Part shown: in pieces, positions 59,090-64,000 of the stretch
How the letters are laid out: every line of letters starts with the position of its first letter
Numbering within the stretch: position 1 is the stretch's first letter
Assembly: GCA_037043455.1 (NCBI GenBank)
Contig: JAWPHD010007141.1
Span: 1 to 64,000, forward strand
Source: Cyrtodaria siliqua
Taxonomy: Eukaryota > Mollusca > Bivalvia > Adapedonta > Hiatellidae
Direction: 5' to 3'
Length of the DNA stretch: 64,000 nucleotides
Translations under genes and position numbers: made by a program
Notes under the pieces: model-generated
Database searches by the model: none
The model's input: the letters and a program-made list of their open reading frames with translations, nothing else
What the model was told of the DNA's origin: nothing

Positions 59090-60538
59090 ACATGGTTTTT
59101 TTTGCTTGTCAAATATTTTTGTCCAAATGTTTGGCACCGCTATAAATTGAAATATCTTCTTTTGCTTTTGCTTTTATTGGTTGTGCCAAGTTATTTGAAA
59201 TCCCTCTATGAATGAAATAGTTAAAGAGCGGCCACAAATAGACGGAATGAATTTCTAAATCCCGCTGGATAAACAAATAACACGAGCCTAACGGGGAATT
59301 ATACGCCCGTTTCCTTAAAGCTACACGTCTCTATATTGATCAATCTTTTATTTGTATGTACTCATGCCCAGTCAGTATAAATACGGTACCATGCCAGGCA
59401 AACAGCAGGGCAGTATGAGTATCCCGATATTTTTCCAAAAGCCCAATAAGTATAAATACGGACGACCCATAAAAGCGGTTGTCGCGAATCCCGCATTTTA
59501 TCAAACATTGCAGCATTCCACATACCAGTCCAACTGCAATACCTTTAGCCGTACATCGTGAAAAGCTAGTAACGCGAATTATGTTGAAATAACCGACAGA
59601 GCTAGCTATGGTTTATATACCAATCATTCTCGTTGTGTTATTATGGTTATTATATTAAAATCATTTCCTTAGTGTGAGGTCAATATAACCTTGACCTTTG
59701 ACATTCTGACCTTAAAATGCTTTATGTTGGTGGGTGTAACATTTTAAGAGAGCTCGGTGACACTGAGTTTTGACATTATGACCCCCAAAACAATAAGCTT
59801 CTTCCAAAAATGTCAACACACTCAATAAAGTTTCAGGAGTGTGAACGTTATGAAATTATTCAGCGAAACGTGAATTTCCATATAAGGTTATCTTGACCTT
59901 TGAATTATTGACCCATTTAGTGAGGGTGGGGGTGGGGCGGGCCCATATGGCGTATGGAAAAAGCTTATGTTTGCCTCAAATGGTATATGGGGGAAGGAGG
60001 AAGTTTATCGACAAAAATAAATTCTCAAATGAGGAAAATTAAAAACTCATGGCATATGGAAAAAAATATATTGGCTATAAGGCGTATGGAAATAGAATAA
60101 TGCCCGTATGGCATATGGAGAAAACTCCTAACAGACCTTTTGTTATGGTTTCGAAGTTATCATCCATATTGCATATTTTCATAAGGTCATAGAAACTTGA
60201 CCTTTGACCTAGTGACCCAAAACAGTAATTTTTAAACAAGGGTAATGTATCTATGACGTGAGTGTGGGTCTTATGGTTTCGAAGTTATATTCCACAATGT
60301 GTAGTGTATTCTCATATAAGGTCATAATAGCCTTCCCCACACCCACCCCAAGAAAAACAAAAAGTCCGAGAAGGCATGTATTGCTCTATGGCTATATGGT
60401 TCTTCCTCTCTTTCAGTGAAATGTACCTATAAAGTTTCATGTGAAATGTACCTATAAAGTTTCATGAGTGTGTGACCGTGTTATGCTTGGGGTTATACTC
60501 GCTTGGCTTAGGTACTCGGGGTGGTCACTTCTGTGGGG
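59090..60538. other. Degenerate dispersed repeats
   Basis: AAGGTCATAGAAACTTGACC and TTGACCTTTGAC-like motifs and ACCTATAAAGTTTCATG-like motifs recur, typical of diverged repeat DNA. No exon recognised. Confidence 0.45.
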
Positions 60539-61297
60539 CCTGAGAAAACAATCAATTCAGAATGTAGATCAACTTTCTTTTAATGTATCACGTTGAAGTA
60601 TAAGGGAGCAAGTCCTTATTGTTACAATACAATAAGGGTTAACATGTGCATAATATTATGTACTATTAAATATACACATACAAATATGTTACTCCTAATT
60701 TGCTCAGAATAATAAAACTCGTTAAATACTTAGATTAACAAATATAATAGTTCCTGACTCTATCATGTAAACATGAATACACAAATCGCATTAATAGAAG
60801 AACAATGTTTACATGTACAATATATTTATGAATCAATCAATATATTTATGAATCAATCCCTTAGAATACAAGTATGTCTGTATGAACAATATTCTTATAC
60901 CTATCAGTCTGAACATAGGTTATTCACCAACTTGTTATATGCCTGCATCGATTTACATTACATACAGATGTAGATAAACAATATTATTGAAATTGAGAAG
61001 TAGTACGGACAATGACCGTGACCTTAAGTTAAACTTGCAATACGTTTATTTCTAGTATTTATTCTTAGAATTATTGAACCGAAGTTGAATACTTCATTTT
61101 GGTTATGACAAACGCACAATCATGAATTGCACATGAAACAATGCATTATTCCAAATAGAACTAGACATAGTAAATTGTGATAATGTGCATAAATATTCAT
61201 GTTAAAATAATAAAGTTTCTTACCTGAGAAAACAATCAATTCAGAATGTAGATCAACTTTCTTTTAATGTATCACGTTGAAGTATAAGGGAGCAAGT
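60539..61297. mobile_element. Element with 75-bp terminal direct repeats
   Basis: CCTGAGAAAACAATCAATTC to AAGGGAGCAAGT at 60539-60613 is repeated identically at 61223-61297. The 609-bp centre is AT-rich without an ORF. Possibly a second short element with terminal direct repeats, or simply a duplicated segment. Confidence 0.6.
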
Positions 61298-63400
61298 GAT
61301 CTTTAGGTAGCTACATGCCATTTTATGTGATTATTTCTCAGATTGGTTGTCATGGTGAAGTGGACACTTTGACCAATGAAAATCTGTCCAGGCTATTTGC
61401 TGACCTGTAACCCTTGCATATATTTAAATATTGACCAGTATATTTCGGCGGAACTGAATTGACTATGATTGATTAGGTCCGTGGAAATTCTCAGAGATAT
61501 GACAGCAACTCCTACCAGGGGGTTCGGCAGCTTCCTGTATACAGACAGGGAATGGTCAATTGATTAATGTGTGGTTACCTTGAAGTTCTTAAAGTATACA
61601 TATTTTTCTATTAATATCACTTTTTGGCTGACCACTTGATATATAAGCCTGGTGAGAAACTCAGAGAATGGCCGTTCAGAGTTAAACTATTTGTAAGAAG
61701 CACTGCGTCTTAATATTAATTACCGCTGCATATTTGCAAATAAAACCTTTAACATAGATAACTGCAAACTACAATTAACACAAATCAAATTCTAACGACT
61801 ATATATATATGTATATGTAAATGAAAATGCAATATTAAAGAATTGAACAGGAAAAAAACATGCACACAATACACTATTAATTATAGCTGGGTAACAAGTG
61901 AATGTATTATGGTTTGGAAATCAGTGCGCAGAATGTATATTTTCATATAAGGTCATGGCGACATTGACCTTTGACCTACTGATACTAAAAACAATAGTGA
62001 TTCTCCTCTCACCTAGCGCAATGTACCTATGAAGTTACCGTTCGGAATGCGCAATTGTTTACCGAAGGACGGAAATGGACGAACGGACGGACAGACCGAC
62101 CGACCGACAGACATTTATTTAATTTAAGATTTGACGAAAAATTTGGAGATTTTGCAATCCGGAGAAAATGAAAAATCCGGAATTTATCTGAGAGATTAGG
62201 AAGGCCTGTCATAGCCATCTACTGACCACTAAAATAATAGTGGTAATTCATTGACACATATAATGTCATCGTGGACAATATATATTGTCAACGTGGACAT
62301 TATACCCTGGATGCTTGATGAATTATTAATAAATAATACATGTTTAAATGTACATGTTTATTATAAACAATAAAACAAGTGAATTTATTTAACTAAAACA
62401 ATAACAATACTATCACAGACAATTTTAATTGTTTTCTCCATATTTTTCTGTAAATAACTTCCAATATAAGAGAGAAACATAATACAGGTGCATTACTAGT
62501 AATACAGTCTTAAAAATAAAGGGACTGGAGGCGACTTTGAAGAATAATGGTTTCAATACAATAAAAACATCATATAAATGTGTTTCAGTTTCTTATTTAA
62601 TGGGCCTATTCATTGAACTAGGCCCTTTGATCCGTCCAGTTGCGTAGCTACATGTAAGCAGTTGCGTACACATTCTAGAAAAAAAAATCAGAGACACAGT
62701 CAGCCAAATTTTGTTGCAAAAATGCCTCCAGATTGCGCCACAGATTATCAAGATCCTTCATTTATGATCGGATCTTGATAAAACTTTCACAGGAACTCTA
62801 AATTCAACATCTAGTTGTGCAATAACGTCGAAGTTTCTTATGTCGTCATCAAATATGGCCGCCACTGACGACATAAAGGAAATATTGTTAAGACTATATA
62901 TTCTCTATTTATGATCGGATTTAAACAAAACTTTCACAGATTGTTGAGTACGGGATCTGGTTGTGCAGATATCCCGATTTCCCGACGTCATGACGTCAGT
63001 GACGTCAAAATATTCAGAAAATCGATTTTTTTTCTGATCGCATTTTCGGAGTTATTTTCTTGATATATTAATTAGTTTTATCAACTTAGACAACTCTGAC
63101 AGCTGTGACGTCATGACAGGAAAGTCCGTTTGATCAGGTTCATTTTTCCGAATGAGGCGCTTACTGCGTGTGTGTAAACCAGGTGATAAATGTGTATTCG
63201 TAATAACTGACACGCTGAACGGCGGAGGATTAATACTTCAGTTGACTTTACACATCAAAAATGTTAAGTGGTTAAACATTTACACATGACTGTATTGTAT
63301 TGTGATCACGATCTGGTTCTCAGTATCGAGTTAATGGAAATCAAACGTAATGTTTAAATGGTCAACACAAACTTTACAGATATACCACTAGCGGATACGG
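61298..63400. other. Non-coding, nothing firm
   Basis: A short GGACGGACAGACCGACCGAC run near 62080-62110 and TGACGTCATGACGTCAGTGA-like motifs near 62985-63010 are simple sequence. No exon seen. Confidence 0.4.
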
Positions 63401-63430
63401 CGGGGGTGGGGGGGGGGGGGTGGAGGGGCG
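63400..63430. repeat. G-rich tract
   Basis: CGGGGGTGGG followed by a 12-G run and TGGAGGGG in AT-rich DNA. Confidence 0.8.
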
Positions 63431-63554
63431 CACGTATTCCGGATCGATCGATGCATAATTGCTAATGAGTGGGTTAATTAACACATCGATAAATCCTTTT
63501 AATTGAAAACGGACTTGTTTACCCTATCAATGCACTACCGCAACCGTTTTATGA

Positions 63555-63640
63555 GGCTGGAAACGGACCCGCAAATTTACCAAAATCTTACGCCCCCCTA
63601 ACCTGAAATCTTGGATCCGCCCCTGTATACTGCTTTTATT
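63555..63640 (-). repeat. Dispersed repeat of the GGGCGGATCC type
   Basis: On the minus strand CAGGGGCGGATCCAAGATTT followed by CAGGTTAGGGGGGCG; its chance translation GRIQDF...GG is a common mark of this repeat in animal genomes. The remaining bases to 64000 show nothing. Confidence 0.55.
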
Positions 63641-64000
63641 GTGCTTATACAGAATGCATATATATACTGCAAAACAATTACAAACAATTACCTTAAAACA
63701 TGTGATAAAATTAATATAAATACACAACACAATTTTAATAATTATACATATTACGAAAAGTTCATTCCACGGATCAAGCACGTAGCTGTGCAAAGTACAC
63801 GCACATTCCAATGAGTTAAATACTGTTTATGTATTATTAATTGAATGTAATAAAATACGATTGCATTTATAACAATGTTTTGTAGTTACACATACATAAT
63901 GTTATTTTTGATGAATTTACGCACTTCAAATATGGGATTTTAAATAATATAAATCTTACATAAATACATTCCGTCGCATGCGGAGAATTGCAAAAAAACA

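Overview
The window looks like nuclear DNA of an AT-rich animal genome, most probably a bivalve mollusc. The evidence is spliceosomal introns with GT-AG borders and AATAAA signals, many short non-autonomous repeats, Penelope-like, mariner and PIF/Harbinger relics, and dispersed repeat types that I associate with bivalve genomes. The species cannot be fixed from the sequence alone.

One host gene is convincing. It is the 3' part of a plus-strand gene whose seven visible exons lie at 9090-9207, 11474-11587, 13890-14012, 15267-15431, 25357-25599, 33061-33272 and 34557-34619. Spliced together they stay open to a TGA and encode a secreted-type, cysteine-rich protein: Kazal - follistatin EGF-like (FOLN) - Kazal - thrombospondin type 1 (TSP1) - FOLN - Kazal - C-terminal cystine knot (CTCK). 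Most introns are phase 1, the usual pattern for shuffled extracellular modules. The 5' end of the gene is not recognised in this window.

The striking feature is in the introns. Intron 4 is about 9.9 kb and is almost entirely a roughly 64-bp satellite. Each unit is a copy of the last codons of the preceding TSP1 exon plus its 5' splice site and the start of the intron. Intron 1 begins with a separate array of about 78-bp units built in the same way from the end of the preceding Kazal exon and its 5' splice site. So two introns of one gene hold satellites seeded from their own exon-intron junctions, carrying dozens to about a hundred decoy donors. In intron 4 each unit could also be read as a frame-neutral 27-nt microexon. 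The intron 4 array has higher-order duplications and two later insertions, for which other array units serve as empty-site references.

Layout: 1-9 kb is repeat-rich, with a 97-nt poly(G), a polypyrimidine tandem array at 4.6-6.25 kb and a 57-bp minisatellite just before the first exon. 9-34.7 kb is the gene. 35-64 kb has no recognisable host gene and is a mosaic of transposable-element relics: terminal-inverted-repeat elements, a mariner relic nested in another DNA transposon, retroelement 3' pieces, a tRNA-Thr-derived repeat, a frameshifted Harbinger transposase and a 3-kb foldback element at 56119-59083 with long inverted arms made of 21-bp repeats. The other open reading frames I examined are chance or repeat-derived.
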